Assembly: GCA_026001245.1 (NCBI GenBank)
Contig: BNZR01000013.1
Location: forward strand, 1 to 27,894
Length of the DNA stretch: 27,894 nt
Reading direction: 5' to 3'
Source: Clostridia bacterium
GTDB lineage: Bacteria > Bacillota_A > Clostridia > Oscillospirales > UBA929
The translations under genes were made by a program, and so were the position numbers. Below, one piece after another: positions 13,059-20,082 of this stretch. Numbering within the stretch: position 1 is the stretch's first letter; each line of letters opens with the position of its first letter. Below the pieces are notes generated by a model. The model worked only from the letters and a program-made list of their open reading frames with translations. It searched no databases and had not been told where the DNA came from.

Positions 13059-14103
13059 CACTGACTGCATGGACGCAATGCGGGAAATCCCCGATAAATT
13101 CTTTGAACTCGCGATAGTTGACCCGCCTTACGGAATCGGAATAGACGGTCAAAAGCTCGACATCAGAACAAACCCGAAGCATAACCGCAAGTATCACGAA
13201 AGCAAAGGGTGGGATAAACACCCGCCGCCCGCCGAATATTTCATAGAGCTAGAGCGCGTAAGCGTCAATCAAATAATTTGGGGAGGTAACTATTTTGTCC
13301 CCTCGCTCACACGGGGAACAAAGGGGTGGATTATATGGGATAAAGGACAACGAGGGTTAACTATGTCAGACTGTGAACTTGCCTACACTTCGTTCAACAT
13401 TCCGACCCGCATAGTTACAATCAACCGCGCAAACCTCTTATCAGACGGCGACACCATACACCCGACACAAAAGCCGCTGAAGCTCTACGACTGGATTTTA
13501 CAGCGTTACGCAAAGCCCACCGACAAGATACTTGACACCCACGCGGGAAGCGGAAGTTGTTTAATTGCCGCTCACAACGTGAGATTGCAATACCTAGGCT
13601 TTGAGCTAGAACCCGACTATTACCGCGCCGCGCTTGCCCGATTGAATGCGTACAAAGCACAAACAAGCCTGTTCGATTTATCCCCCCCCATAATCACACA
13701 TAGAAAGGAAAGCTTATCATGCCGAACAAGAACCCTAAGCCGCCTATCCCGCAAAACTTCAAATATTGCGCCGCTTGCCGCGACTTCTCGAACCCGACGA
13801 CATGTAACCGCCCTATCCGCAAAGGACAGCCGACAACAGCCGATTCGCGTTGCAAATACTGGAGATTTAATAAGCAATTGTCAGAAATGGTCAAAGCCTA
13901 TAACCCCACCGTCTAACTACAGAAAGGAAAGATTGCAATGCCAACAACTATTCACAACCTTAAAATCCTACCCAAATTCTTTGAACCCGTCAGAAACAGC
14001 ACAAAACCCTTTGAGGTTCGCAAAAATGACCGCGATTACAAGGTGGGTGATACCGTCCAATTATGGGAGTACGACCCCGACGCGCAAGCATACAGCGGCT
14101 TAG
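13033..14103 (+). CDS. Beta-class DNA methyltransferase, second paralog, with abnormal extension
   Basis: The first 215 residues form a complete beta-class N6A/N4C methyltransferase: DPPYGI (30-35), HPTQKP (143-148) and motif I DTHAGSGS (168-175). It is a paralog of the gene at 10263 but keeps the canonical DPPY. The normal end is probably at residues 214-219 (FDLSPP): a run of eight C (13682-13689) follows, and with seven C the next codon is TAA, with nine C the frame ends after HNHT. As written, the frame reads about 137 more residues, rich in Ser/Thr/Arg, across two well-supported genes in another frame. The extension is almost certainly not a real domain. GCGAGGTGTCAG precedes the ATG inside the C5 gene. 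Confidence 0.85.
   Translation: MFTLNTLYNTDCMDAMREIPDKFFELAIVDPPYGIGIDGQKLDIRTNPKHNRKYHESKGWDKHPPPAEYFIELERVSVNQIIWGGNYFVPSLTRGTKGWIIWDKGQRGLTMSDCELAYTSFNIPTRIVTINRANLLSDGDTIHPTQKPLKLYDWILQRYAKPTDKILDTHAGSGSCLIAAHNVRLQYLGFELEPDYYRAALARLNAYKAQTSLFDLSPPIITHRKESLSCRTRTLSRLSRKTSNIAPLAATSRTRRHVTALSAKDSRQQPIRVANTGDLISNCQKWSKPITPPSNYRKERLQCQQLFTTLKSYPNSLNPSETAQNPLRFAKMTAITRWVIPSNYGSTTPTRKHTAA
13682..13689 (+). repeat. C8 homopolymer at the end of the second beta methyltransferase
   Basis: Eight consecutive C at 13682-13689 lie in codons 217-219. Only the 8-C state reads through into a long extension; 7 or 9 C give stops within a few codons. Confidence 0.95.
13719..13916 (+). CDS. Small cysteine-containing phage protein (65 aa)
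   Basis: AGAAAGGAAAGCTTATC precedes ATG 13719. Four cysteines, C17-x2-C20, C29 and C45 (YCAACRDF, TTCNRP, SRCKYW), are placed as in a small zinc-binding domain. The N-terminus is Pro/Asn/Lys-rich and the C-terminus forms a short helix (KQLSEMVKAY). The gene sits in a different frame from the read-through extension of the preceding methyltransferase and is the more credible coding sequence here. Function unknown. Confidence 0.6.
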   Translation: MPNKNPKPPIPQNFKYCAACRDFSNPTTCNRPIRKGQPTTADSRCKYWRFNKQLSEMVKAYNPTV

Positions 14104-14297
14104 TCATCAGCGCAAAAATAACCTACATCTTACCCGGCGGAGATTACGGCATACATGCGGACTATTGCGTTTTAGGATTATCTAAGCCTATAGAGCAAGA
14201 CTGGTCAGAATGTCAATATTGGAGCGGAAACCAATGCATAGGCACGGGCGCGTGTCGCTGTGTCCATAATGATTGGGGGATAATAAACAATGACTAA
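13938..14297 (+). CDS. DUF3850 (ASCH/PUA-like) protein with an added Cys cluster
   Basis: Residues 6-80 match DUF3850: HNLKILPKFFEPVRNSTKPF, then EVRKNDRDYKVGDTVQLWEY, and ITYILPGGDYGIHADYCVLG. The fold is thought to be RNA- or nucleotide-binding by analogy with ASCH/PUA domains. After the usual end, a 38-residue tail adds four cysteines (C92, C100, C106, C108; ECQYWSGNQC then GACRC), which could bind zinc. AGAAAGGAAAGATTGCA precedes ATG 13938. The end overlaps by 8 bases the next gene. Function in phages is not established. Confidence 0.8.
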   Translation: MPTTIHNLKILPKFFEPVRNSTKPFEVRKNDRDYKVGDTVQLWEYDPDAQAYSGLVISAKITYILPGGDYGIHADYCVLGLSKPIEQDWSECQYWSGNQCIGTGACRCVHNDWGIINND

Positions 14298-15045
14298 ATT
14301 TCAATCCGACGCTAACGGTCTGATACGCAAGCCGATTTACAAACCGAAAGGTGCGGCGAAAGAATACGGGGATTTAGCCCTTAACATCTATCGCGGGTGT
14401 CCCCACGGCTGTACTTATTGCTTCGCGCCGGACATTCTCCGTGTAGACCGCGCCGCGTTCCACGCCAACCCCGACCCTAGGAATAATATCTTAGAGAGCG
14501 TCAAGCACCAGTTGGAGCGCGAGAAAATCACCGGGCAGTTAATCCACCTTTGCTTCACGTGCGACCCATACCCACGCGGACAAGACACGACAATAACCCG
14601 CGAGATTATTAAAACCCTCAAAGGTGCGGGAAATCATGTACAGATACTGACCAAGGGCGGGAATGTCGCCGAGCGGGATTTTGACTTGTTGGACGGTGAA
14701 GACTGGTTTGGCGTGACCTGTACAGGCGGGTGGAACGCGCACGAGCCGAAAGCGGCGGGCGCGTTCGACACCGAGGTAACGCTTTACAACGCCTATACGG
14801 CGGGGATAAAAACGTGGGTGTCCTGCGAACCCGTGATAGTCCCCGAAAAGATTTACGACATCATAGCACGGTGGGATTTCTGTGACCTTTTCAGAATCGG
14901 CAAGTTGAACCACCGCAAAAGTGACATTGACTGGGCAGAATTCGGCAAGGAAGCCGAGCGGATTTGTGTCGAGTACGGACGCAACTATCAAATCAAAGAC
15001 GGCTTACGGGCTATTATGGACAAGGAGGTTGGTTATCATGCGTGA
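14290..15045 (+). CDS. Radical SAM protein, SPL (spore photoproduct lyase)-like
   Basis: The 251-residue protein has CPHGCTYC (C37, C41, C44), the 4Fe-4S/SAM motif, within LNIYRGCPHGCTYCFAPDIL. The start FQSDANGLIRKPIYKPKGAA and the later FTCDPYP, QILTKGGNVAERD and WVSCEPVI segments match the SplB-like phage/bacterial radical SAM group. True SPL repairs UV-induced spore photoproducts; whether this phage form acts on DNA is unknown. The ATG lies within the end of the DUF3850 gene. It is the second, unrelated radical SAM enzyme of the prophage. The stop overlaps by 8 bases the YopX gene. Confidence 0.87.
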   Translation: MTKFQSDANGLIRKPIYKPKGAAKEYGDLALNIYRGCPHGCTYCFAPDILRVDRAAFHANPDPRNNILESVKHQLEREKITGQLIHLCFTCDPYPRGQDTTITREIIKTLKGAGNHVQILTKGGNVAERDFDLLDGEDWFGVTCTGGWNAHEPKAAGAFDTEVTLYNAYTAGIKTWVSCEPVIVPEKIYDIIARWDFCDLFRIGKLNHRKSDIDWAEFGKEAERICVEYGRNYQIKDGLRAIMDKEVGYHA

Positions 15046-15457
15046 GATACTTTTTAGAGGGAAACGCCAAAGCGAAACTTACTATAATGGCGAATGGGCT
15101 ATAGGAGACCTTGTACACAACAGCGGCGGTACATTGTCGATACACACGGATAATCTTTATTTTACCGTAGACCCCTCCACAATCTGTCAGTTTACAGGCG
15201 AATACGACTGTGAAGAAAAAAGGATATTCGAGGGCGACATTATAGAAATCTTCAACGGGTGGGACGCACAAGGCGACCTCGCATATATAGAATGGAATGA
15301 TGAGCCTGACAGCGCAATCGGAGGCTTTGCGATAAAACTCAATTCCCAATATGGTAAAGCATGGGTTGATTGCTTCTTGGACGATGATGACATTCCTGCC
15401 GTTAGAGTTATCGGCAACATTCACGATAACCCCGAACTTTTGGAGGGTTCAAAATGA
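15038..15457 (+). CDS. YopX family protein
   Basis: The 139-residue protein matches the YopX family found in Bacillus phage SPbeta and many others: REILFRGKRQSE at the start, EWAIGDLVHN, then ICQFTGEYDCEEKRIFEGDII and the closing VIGNIHDNPELL. The function is unknown, and the fold is a small beta barrel-like structure. CAAGGAGGTTGGTTATC precedes ATG 15038; the longer frame from 14921 is inside the previous gene. The stop overlaps the next ATG. Confidence 0.88.
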   Translation: MREILFRGKRQSETYYNGEWAIGDLVHNSGGTLSIHTDNLYFTVDPSTICQFTGEYDCEEKRIFEGDIIEIFNGWDAQGDLAYIEWNDEPDSAIGGFAIKLNSQYGKAWVDCFLDDDDIPAVRVIGNIHDNPELLEGSK

Positions 15458-15636
15458 ACAACGAAGAAATTAAAGGGATAATCAATGCCCTAGGGGCTAT
15501 GTCCGAAATGCTAGGTGCATACCGTGACATGCTTTTAATACAAGGATTTACCCGCGTTGAAGCCGTGCAATTATGCCAAGCCTACATGGCAATCGCATTA
15601 AGCAATAAACCAAGTCAACACGAGGGCGCAAAATGA
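15454..15636 (+). CDS. Phage protein of unknown function (60 aa)
   Basis: TTGGAGGGTTCAAA precedes ATG 15454, which overlaps the YopX stop; its own stop overlaps the next start (ATGA). The short protein is largely helical (KGIINALGAMSEMLGAYRDM, then EAVQLCQAYMAIALSNK). It is typical of small helical accessory proteins in such operons. No motif is recognised. Confidence 0.6.
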   Translation: MNNEEIKGIINALGAMSEMLGAYRDMLLIQGFTRVEAVQLCQAYMAIALSNKPSQHEGAK

Positions 15637-15992
15637 AAAAGGTCTATATATGCTCCCCATACCGCGCCGACACCCTCGCCGAGCAGTCCGAGAACACAAC
15701 AAACGCGCTTATCTACTGTCGGGCAATCGCCGACGCGGGAGACATGCCGCTTGCGCCGCACCTATACTTTACCCGCTTCCTCAACGACGACGACCCTACC
15801 GAGCGGGACAGAGGGCTAAACTTCGCGGCACAATGGATAACCGAGTGTAACGAATTTATTGTTTTCGGAGACCACGTATCAAGCGGCATGGCGCACGACA
15901 TTCACGCCTACTTGACCCATTGCCGCAAGAGCGGCGCACAGCCCAATATATCTTACTGCTTACAGGAGGGAATAAACCGTGAAGATAAATAA
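15633..15992 (+). CDS. DUF4406 / nucleoside deoxyribosyltransferase-like protein
   Basis: The 119-residue protein opens with KVYICSPYRAD (residues 3-13), then ALIYCRAIADAGDMPLAPHLYF-type sequence, FLNDDDPTERDRGL, and ends IVFGDHVSSGMAHDI. This is the DUF4406 pattern, distantly related to nucleoside 2-deoxyribosyltransferases and LOG-like nucleotide hydrolases. It may act on nucleotides or NAD-related molecules; no substrate is proven. Its ATG overlaps the previous stop. It contains one copy of the repeated 9-mer at 15799. Confidence 0.8.
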   Translation: MKKVYICSPYRADTLAEQSENTTNALIYCRAIADAGDMPLAPHLYFTRFLNDDDPTERDRGLNFAAQWITECNEFIVFGDHVSSGMAHDIHAYLTHCRKSGAQPNISYCLQEGINREDK

Positions 15993-16605
15993 AATCGTGT
16001 CTGTTTTCAAGAAAAGCAAGCGCGTATTCCTTTACACCGCGCCGAGCGGCGAACAATGGGTAAGCAACGGCGCGGCGGTCTATCGCCTTGAAGCGTCATT
16101 GCCAAAATTAAAAGCGGAAAATATGCTTTTCTTTTTCGACGTGCCGCAAGACAAACGCTCCGAGTGGAATACTAGCGACCAAGAATTACCTGTTGACATC
16201 ATACCCTTTGAAGACAACTATACCGACGACGAACAGTCAGAGCCGGAAACATTCACAATCGTCTTTGACGGCAAGGACTACTTGATTTTCAACGCCAACG
16301 GTCAGACAATCCCGTTCGATGAAGATTTTGTTAAGCCGTTTTACGGCAACGCCTATACCCAATATTTTATCCGCAAAACCCAACAAGAACGCCCCGCGCT
16401 TTTCATAAAAGTGGGCTTCGAGCTACAGGCGGTTATAATGCCCTCCGGCATATTCGACAGACCCGCATTAACCGAGCGGATATGTGAAGCGGGAAATTAC
16501 CTACACCATCACGCTTTGCAATATCAAGAAGAACATGACCGCAAGCAAGCTGAACGCGCCGCCCGCGCCGCTGCCAACCAAAAGAAAACGGAGGACGACA
16601 CATGA
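15979..16605 (+). CDS. Phage protein of unknown function with C-terminal helix (208 aa)
   Basis: GTG 15979 follows CAGGAGGGAATAAACC. The first 190 residues look globular, with beta-rich segments (KRVFLYTAPSGEQWVS, FTIVFDGKDYLIFNANG, LFIKVGFELQAVIMPSGIF), and the last 35 form a charged Ala-rich helix (EEHDRKQAERAARAAANQ). The gene lies just before parA with a 4-base overlap and is probably co-transcribed with it. The N-terminal pattern recalls hypothetical proteins at this position in related phages, but I cannot name it. Confidence 0.6.
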   Translation: MKINKIVSVFKKSKRVFLYTAPSGEQWVSNGAAVYRLEASLPKLKAENMLFFFDVPQDKRSEWNTSDQELPVDIIPFEDNYTDDEQSEPETFTIVFDGKDYLIFNANGQTIPFDEDFVKPFYGNAYTQYFIRKTQQERPALFIKVGFELQAVIMPSGIFDRPALTERICEAGNYLHHHALQYQEEHDRKQAERAARAAANQKKTEDDT

Positions 16606-17375
16606 AAACCCTATCTATAATCAATCTCAAAGGCGGGGTTGCTAAAACCGTGTCGGCGGTCAATATCGCTTACGGACTGGCAAAGACGCACAACAAGCGC
16701 GTTTTGCTTGTCGATAACGATAAACAGGGCGATACCTCCAAAATGTTTGGCGCTCACAGTTACGACACGCCAAGCACGGCGGACATCATGACCCGCGCCA
16801 AGCCCATAAAGGAAGCTATCACGCCCACGCGCTTTGAGTTGATAGACGTGTTGCCCGCAAACATGAACCTTTTATCAGCCAATCGCCAAGTATTGCTTGA
16901 CAGCACCCGCCCGCAACAAACCCGATTCAAGAAAGCGTTTGAGGAACTGGGCGGCAAATACGACTATTGCGTTATCGACAACGCCCCCGACATCAACATT
17001 AGCGTCATTAACGCGCTTATCGCGTCACATGACGTGCTTATCCCGATAAAGATAGATAAATTCGCGCTTGACGGATTATCCGAACTATTAGACCAAATCG
17101 GGGCTTGCGAGGAAATGAACCCGAATCTTCGCGTGGCGGGTTGCTTCGTGACATGCTACCGCCCGACGCTTGCCAATAGTCAAGGCACAAAATGGTTAAG
17201 GGAAAACGCGCCCGCGCCCATATTTAATACCAACATACGCGCCACGACCAAGATAGACGAAAGTACCTTTGCAGGCAAGCCGATTTTTGAATACGCCCCA
17301 AACAGCGTGGCGGCGCAAGATTACGAGCGGCTAATCAAAGAATACCTACAGAGAGGCGGGGAGAATCATGGGTAA
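16602..17375 (+). CDS. parA: ParA-like partition ATPase
   Basis: The 257-residue protein has the deviant Walker A KGGVAKT (10-16) followed by SAVNIAYGLA, the A' motif VDNDKQGD (37-44) and CVIDNAPDINI (Walker B region), as in ParA/Soj ATPases that position DNA through ParB. The length fits the chromosomal/plasmid type Ib class without an N-terminal HTH. It overlaps the preceding gene by 4 bases and parB by 8. ParA and ParB in a prophage suggest that it can be kept as a plasmid at some stage, or that they act during lysogeny; this is inference. Confidence 0.9.
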   Translation: MKTLSIINLKGGVAKTVSAVNIAYGLAKTHNKRVLLVDNDKQGDTSKMFGAHSYDTPSTADIMTRAKPIKEAITPTRFELIDVLPANMNLLSANRQVLLDSTRPQQTRFKKAFEELGGKYDYCVIDNAPDINISVINALIASHDVLIPIKIDKFALDGLSELLDQIGACEEMNPNLRVAGCFVTCYRPTLANSQGTKWLRENAPAPIFNTNIRATTKIDESTFAGKPIFEYAPNSVAAQDYERLIKEYLQRGGENHG

Positions 17376-18255
17376 GTTCAATGTAAGCGACCTACTAAAC
17401 GACAAAAGCAAAGCAAACGCGCCCGCCCCCGCCCTCAAAACCGTTATTTTGAGCGTCCATGACCTTTTGCCCTCCGATAATAACTTTTACAGCACGGACG
17501 ATATAGCGGACTTGAAAGCGTCCATAGAAATCTTCGGCGTTCGTCAGACGTTGCTTGTTCGCCCCGCGCCGTCAGCGGGCAAATACGAGGTTATAGCTGG
17601 ACACCGCCGCCGCGCCGCTTGTCTACAACTTGCCGCCGAGGGTAAAACCGAATTTGAGCGCGTCCCGTGTTACATAGACACGGAGAACGACGAAACCCGC
17701 GCCCGAATCCTGCTTATTATGACCAACAGCACCGCCCGCGAACTCACGGACTGGGAAAAAGCCCGCCAATCGGAGGAATTGCGCCCTCTGCTTAAAGAGT
17801 ACGCCGAGCGTAGCGGCACAAAAGGACGTGTCCGCGACCTCATATCAGACATCTTAAAAATCTCGCCCGCGCAAGTGGCGAAGTTGGACGCGATAAACGC
17901 GAATCTTACGCCCGAATTTCAAGCGGAATTCAAGGCGGGTAAGTTGCCCGTAAGCACGGCATACGAAATATCCGGCTTGCCCGAAGCGGAGCAAAAAGCG
18001 ACCTTTGCGGAATACACCGAGAACGGCGGCATTACCTTACAAGCCGTCAAAGCTAAGAAGAAACCCGCAACGCCCCCAACACTCCCAAAGCCCAAGAGAA
18101 CACAAACAGTTTTCGAGCGGGTAACGAAAAACCCCAAAGTCTTAGCGGAGTTTATCCATGAGAAATTCCAAGACACCCGTTGCACTGACGCTTGTAAAGA
18201 ATCCTGCGTTGACTGTATAACCGAAATCCTAAATCAGACATACGCCGAAAACTAA
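17368..18255 (+). CDS. parB: ParB-like partition protein with a C-terminal Cys cluster
   Basis: The 295-residue protein has the N-terminal ParB/Srx domain with SVHDLLPSDNNFYS (30-43), VRQTLLVRP, and the nucleotide (CTP)-binding arginine patch YEVIAGHRRRAACL. The central HTH follows (SGTKGRVRDLISDILKIS, then AQVAKLDAINANL). ParB binds parS and works with ParA. The C-terminus, normally a dimerising helix, here ends with four cysteines, C272, C276, C280 and C283 (RCTDACKESCVDC). I found no obvious parS site by eye. ATG 17368 overlaps the end of parA. Confidence 0.88.
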   Translation: MGKFNVSDLLNDKSKANAPAPALKTVILSVHDLLPSDNNFYSTDDIADLKASIEIFGVRQTLLVRPAPSAGKYEVIAGHRRRAACLQLAAEGKTEFERVPCYIDTENDETRARILLIMTNSTARELTDWEKARQSEELRPLLKEYAERSGTKGRVRDLISDILKISPAQVAKLDAINANLTPEFQAEFKAGKLPVSTAYEISGLPEAEQKATFAEYTENGGITLQAVKAKKKPATPPTLPKPKRTQTVFERVTKNPKVLAEFIHEKFQDTRCTDACKESCVDCITEILNQTYAEN

Positions 18256-18273
18256 GCCTACAGGAGGTATAGC

Positions 18274-18756
18274 ATGGACACCACACAGACAATAAAAGTC
18301 TTGTCGTTTTTGCGGGACGCGGATAGACACATCAAATTTTACCGCGCCCGTATCGCCGATATAGAGGCGGAATACTATACCCCAAAACACGCGGCGGGCT
18401 TCGATTCACCCGCCGTATCGAGCAGCGAACCGTCAGACCCGACCGCCGCCACCGCTCTAAAAGTCCCCGCCGAAATCGCCGCCGAGTTGATGGGCTACGA
18501 ATCCGCTATAACCGCAATTTCAGACATTAAGCAATCAATCATGACTGAATTAAACCGCTTGTCATATACCTATAAGACGGTTATATATAGCTTTTATATA
18601 CAGCGGCGCACATGGGACTACATCTCCCGACATCTCAATTACAGCGTCCCGCATTGCAAGCGTAAACGTACCGCCGCCCTTGCGCTATTGGGGCAGGGCT
18701 TTAACAATAACCCTATAGTATCCGATTACGAATATCCACAGGAGGGGAAGAAATGA
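18274..18756 (+). CDS. Late-gene transcription regulator, sigma region 4/ArpU-like
   Basis: The 160-residue protein ends with an HTH of sigma-region-4 type: YKTVIYSFYIQRRTWDYISR (about 112-131), then HLNYSVPHCKRKRTAALALL. This resembles ArpU/RinA-type phage regulators that control the packaging and structural genes, and the gene lies directly before them. The first half is a long helix (FLRDADRHIKFYRARIADIE) that could support dimerisation. ACAGGAGGTATAGC precedes ATG 18274. The specific family is inferred from the HTH and location. Confidence 0.6.
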   Translation: MDTTQTIKVLSFLRDADRHIKFYRARIADIEAEYYTPKHAAGFDSPAVSSSEPSDPTAATALKVPAEIAAELMGYESAITAISDIKQSIMTELNRLSYTYKTVIYSFYIQRRTWDYISRHLNYSVPHCKRKRTAALALLGQGFNNNPIVSDYEYPQEGKK

Positions 18757-19172
18757 ACACAGAAAACACAATACCCGCGCCCGCCGACTTTTTCAGAGAG
18801 GAACAAGCCAATGGCACGTCCTTTGAAGCAGAGGGAATCTATAACGACACGGTGGCATATCTAAACAGCATAAATGCCCTGCACGTTGTCCCTATCGCGC
18901 TTATCTATCAGTATGCCGCCAACACCGCCCGTTGGATTCAATGCGAACACCTAACCAGTCAAAACGGATTAGTTATCGAGAGTGAGGACGGAGGACTTAA
19001 ACGCAACCCCGCCATTAGCCTATCCCTCCAGTACGGCAAGCGGGCGGGTGATGTGTGGGAGCAAATAAGCCGGATTATAAAGGCACGTCAAGCCGAGCGG
19101 GACGCGGACACCAACATATTCAAAGATACCGTGGAGCGTCTGCATACAGCAAGAAACACCGACGATTTTTAG
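18753..19172 (+). CDS. Possible P27-like small terminase or packaging-associated protein
   Basis: ATG 18753 overlaps the previous stop, with ACAGGAGGGGAAGAA before it. The 139-residue, mostly helical protein (NDTVAYLNSINALHVVPIAL, then ALIYQYAANTARWIQ, and NPAISLSLQYGKRAGDVW) resembles P27-family small terminase subunits in layout, which also have N-terminal helices and a C-terminal 'NPA...' segment. The match is loose. If right, the prophage has three small-terminase-like genes, so I give low confidence to a packaging role. Confidence 0.4.
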   Translation: MNTENTIPAPADFFREEQANGTSFEAEGIYNDTVAYLNSINALHVVPIALIYQYAANTARWIQCEHLTSQNGLVIESEDGGLKRNPAISLSLQYGKRAGDVWEQISRIIKARQAERDADTNIFKDTVERLHTARNTDDF

Positions 19173-19195
19173 ACTATAAAAAAATCAGATTTAAG

Positions 19196-19215
19196 AAATC
19201 GGCGGCAACCGATTT
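19196..19215 (+). terminator. Weak stem-loop between two packaging-region genes
   Basis: AAATCGG (19196-19202) and CCGATTT (19209-19215) flank a 6-base loop in the 71-base gap after 19172. Only a short T run ends the stem and no poly-T follows. It may be a weak terminator or an RNA processing site. Confidence 0.35.
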
Positions 19216-19243
19216 TACAAAACAACGGAGGGGGTAAAATCTC

Positions 19244-19969
19244 ATGGCACAGCCCAAGAGCGAGAAGCGAAAATTAGCCTTTGAGTTATGGGACAAAAGC
19301 GGGCGCACCCGCACGAAAAAGAGCCTTGCCGAGCAATTGAACACTACCGAGGGTACAGTCTTTGGGTGGGCGCGGACGGACCGTTGGAAAGAACAGCCCC
19401 CCTTATCGGATAAGCCTAAACGCAAGGGCGGCGCACCGAGGGGCAACACCAACGCCTTAAAGCATGGGGCGTACGCCCGATTTAAGGCTCTCACAAATGA
19501 GGAATTAAAGCTATTCGCGGACATACTGGAAACCGACCCCGTACAGGCTATCAAGCAAACTATAGCCATGCTGACTATTGAGGAACAACGCTTATCCGAG
19601 CGCATAGACACAATCGAAAATAAGTACGGCGCGACGACACTAACGAGCCGCGAGAACAAAGACATTGTTATACAAGAGGGTTCGGGCGGCGCGGTCAGAC
19701 AGGAAACTACACACAGACAGATAGCACCATTTGACGCGCTATCCCGCTTGCGTAATGACCTACGGCAAACACAGCGGTCAAAGCTGAAAGCCGCCGCCGA
19801 CATCAAGCACATGGAGCAGGACGACCGCCGCGCAAGCATTGAGGAACAGCGATTGGAACTTATGCGCTCGAAGCTTACAGGCGAATTTGAGATTGACGCG
19901 GAAATACCGCTTGACAGTACCGAGAACAGGGAAGAACCCGAAGCCGCCAAGCCGAAAACGGAGGGTTAA
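19244..19969 (+). CDS. Small terminase-like protein with HTH and HGAY motif
   Basis: The 241-residue protein has an N-terminal HTH region (KKSLAEQLNTTEGTVFGWAR, about 24-43) and the segment GGAPRGNTNALKHGAYARF (60-78), a hallmark of PBSX/YqaS-type terminase small subunits. The remainder is a long charged coiled coil (EEQRLSERIDTIENKY, later RNDLRQTQRSKLKAAADIKH). ACGGAGGGGGTAAAATCTC precedes ATG 19244. A second, Nu1-like small terminase lies downstream at 20083, so this one might be an ancestral subunit retained for another role. Small terminases recognise the packaging start site. Confidence 0.6.
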   Translation: MAQPKSEKRKLAFELWDKSGRTRTKKSLAEQLNTTEGTVFGWARTDRWKEQPPLSDKPKRKGGAPRGNTNALKHGAYARFKALTNEELKLFADILETDPVQAIKQTIAMLTIEEQRLSERIDTIENKYGATTLTSRENKDIVIQEGSGGAVRQETTHRQIAPFDALSRLRNDLRQTQRSKLKAAADIKHMEQDDRRASIEEQRLELMRSKLTGEFEIDAEIPLDSTENREEPEAAKPKTEG

Positions 19970-20082
19970 AAGGTACTGGGAAAGGGCCCTTAAGACTACA
20001 CGGGTCAGAAGCCCGACGCTTTCTTAGATGTAGAAATTTTTTGACCATTTCCCATTTACGGCAAAAAACGAGGTGAAATAGA
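19970..20082. other. Non-coding gap before Nu1-like gene; candidate cos/packaging region
   Basis: This 113-base gap holds a 10-base palindrome AAGGGCCCTT (19982-19991), a small inverted repeat CGGG/CCCG (about 20000-20014), an AT-rich stretch (GAAATTTTTT) and no open frame. In lambda the cos site lies just before Nu1, and the gene order here follows lambda, so a cos or packaging site here is a reasonable guess by position. No cohesive ends can be confirmed from the sequence. Confidence 0.35.

Noticed and set aside
16602..18255. parS sites next to parA/parB
   Set aside because: I looked for short GC-containing palindromes in and around the pair and saw no repeated candidate; a computed palindrome search would be needed.
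19174..19950. Minus-strand frame of 258 codons opposite the terminase-like gene
   Set aside because: Ser/Cys/Arg-rich shadow of a gene with a clear HTH and HGAY motif; no usable ribosome binding site.
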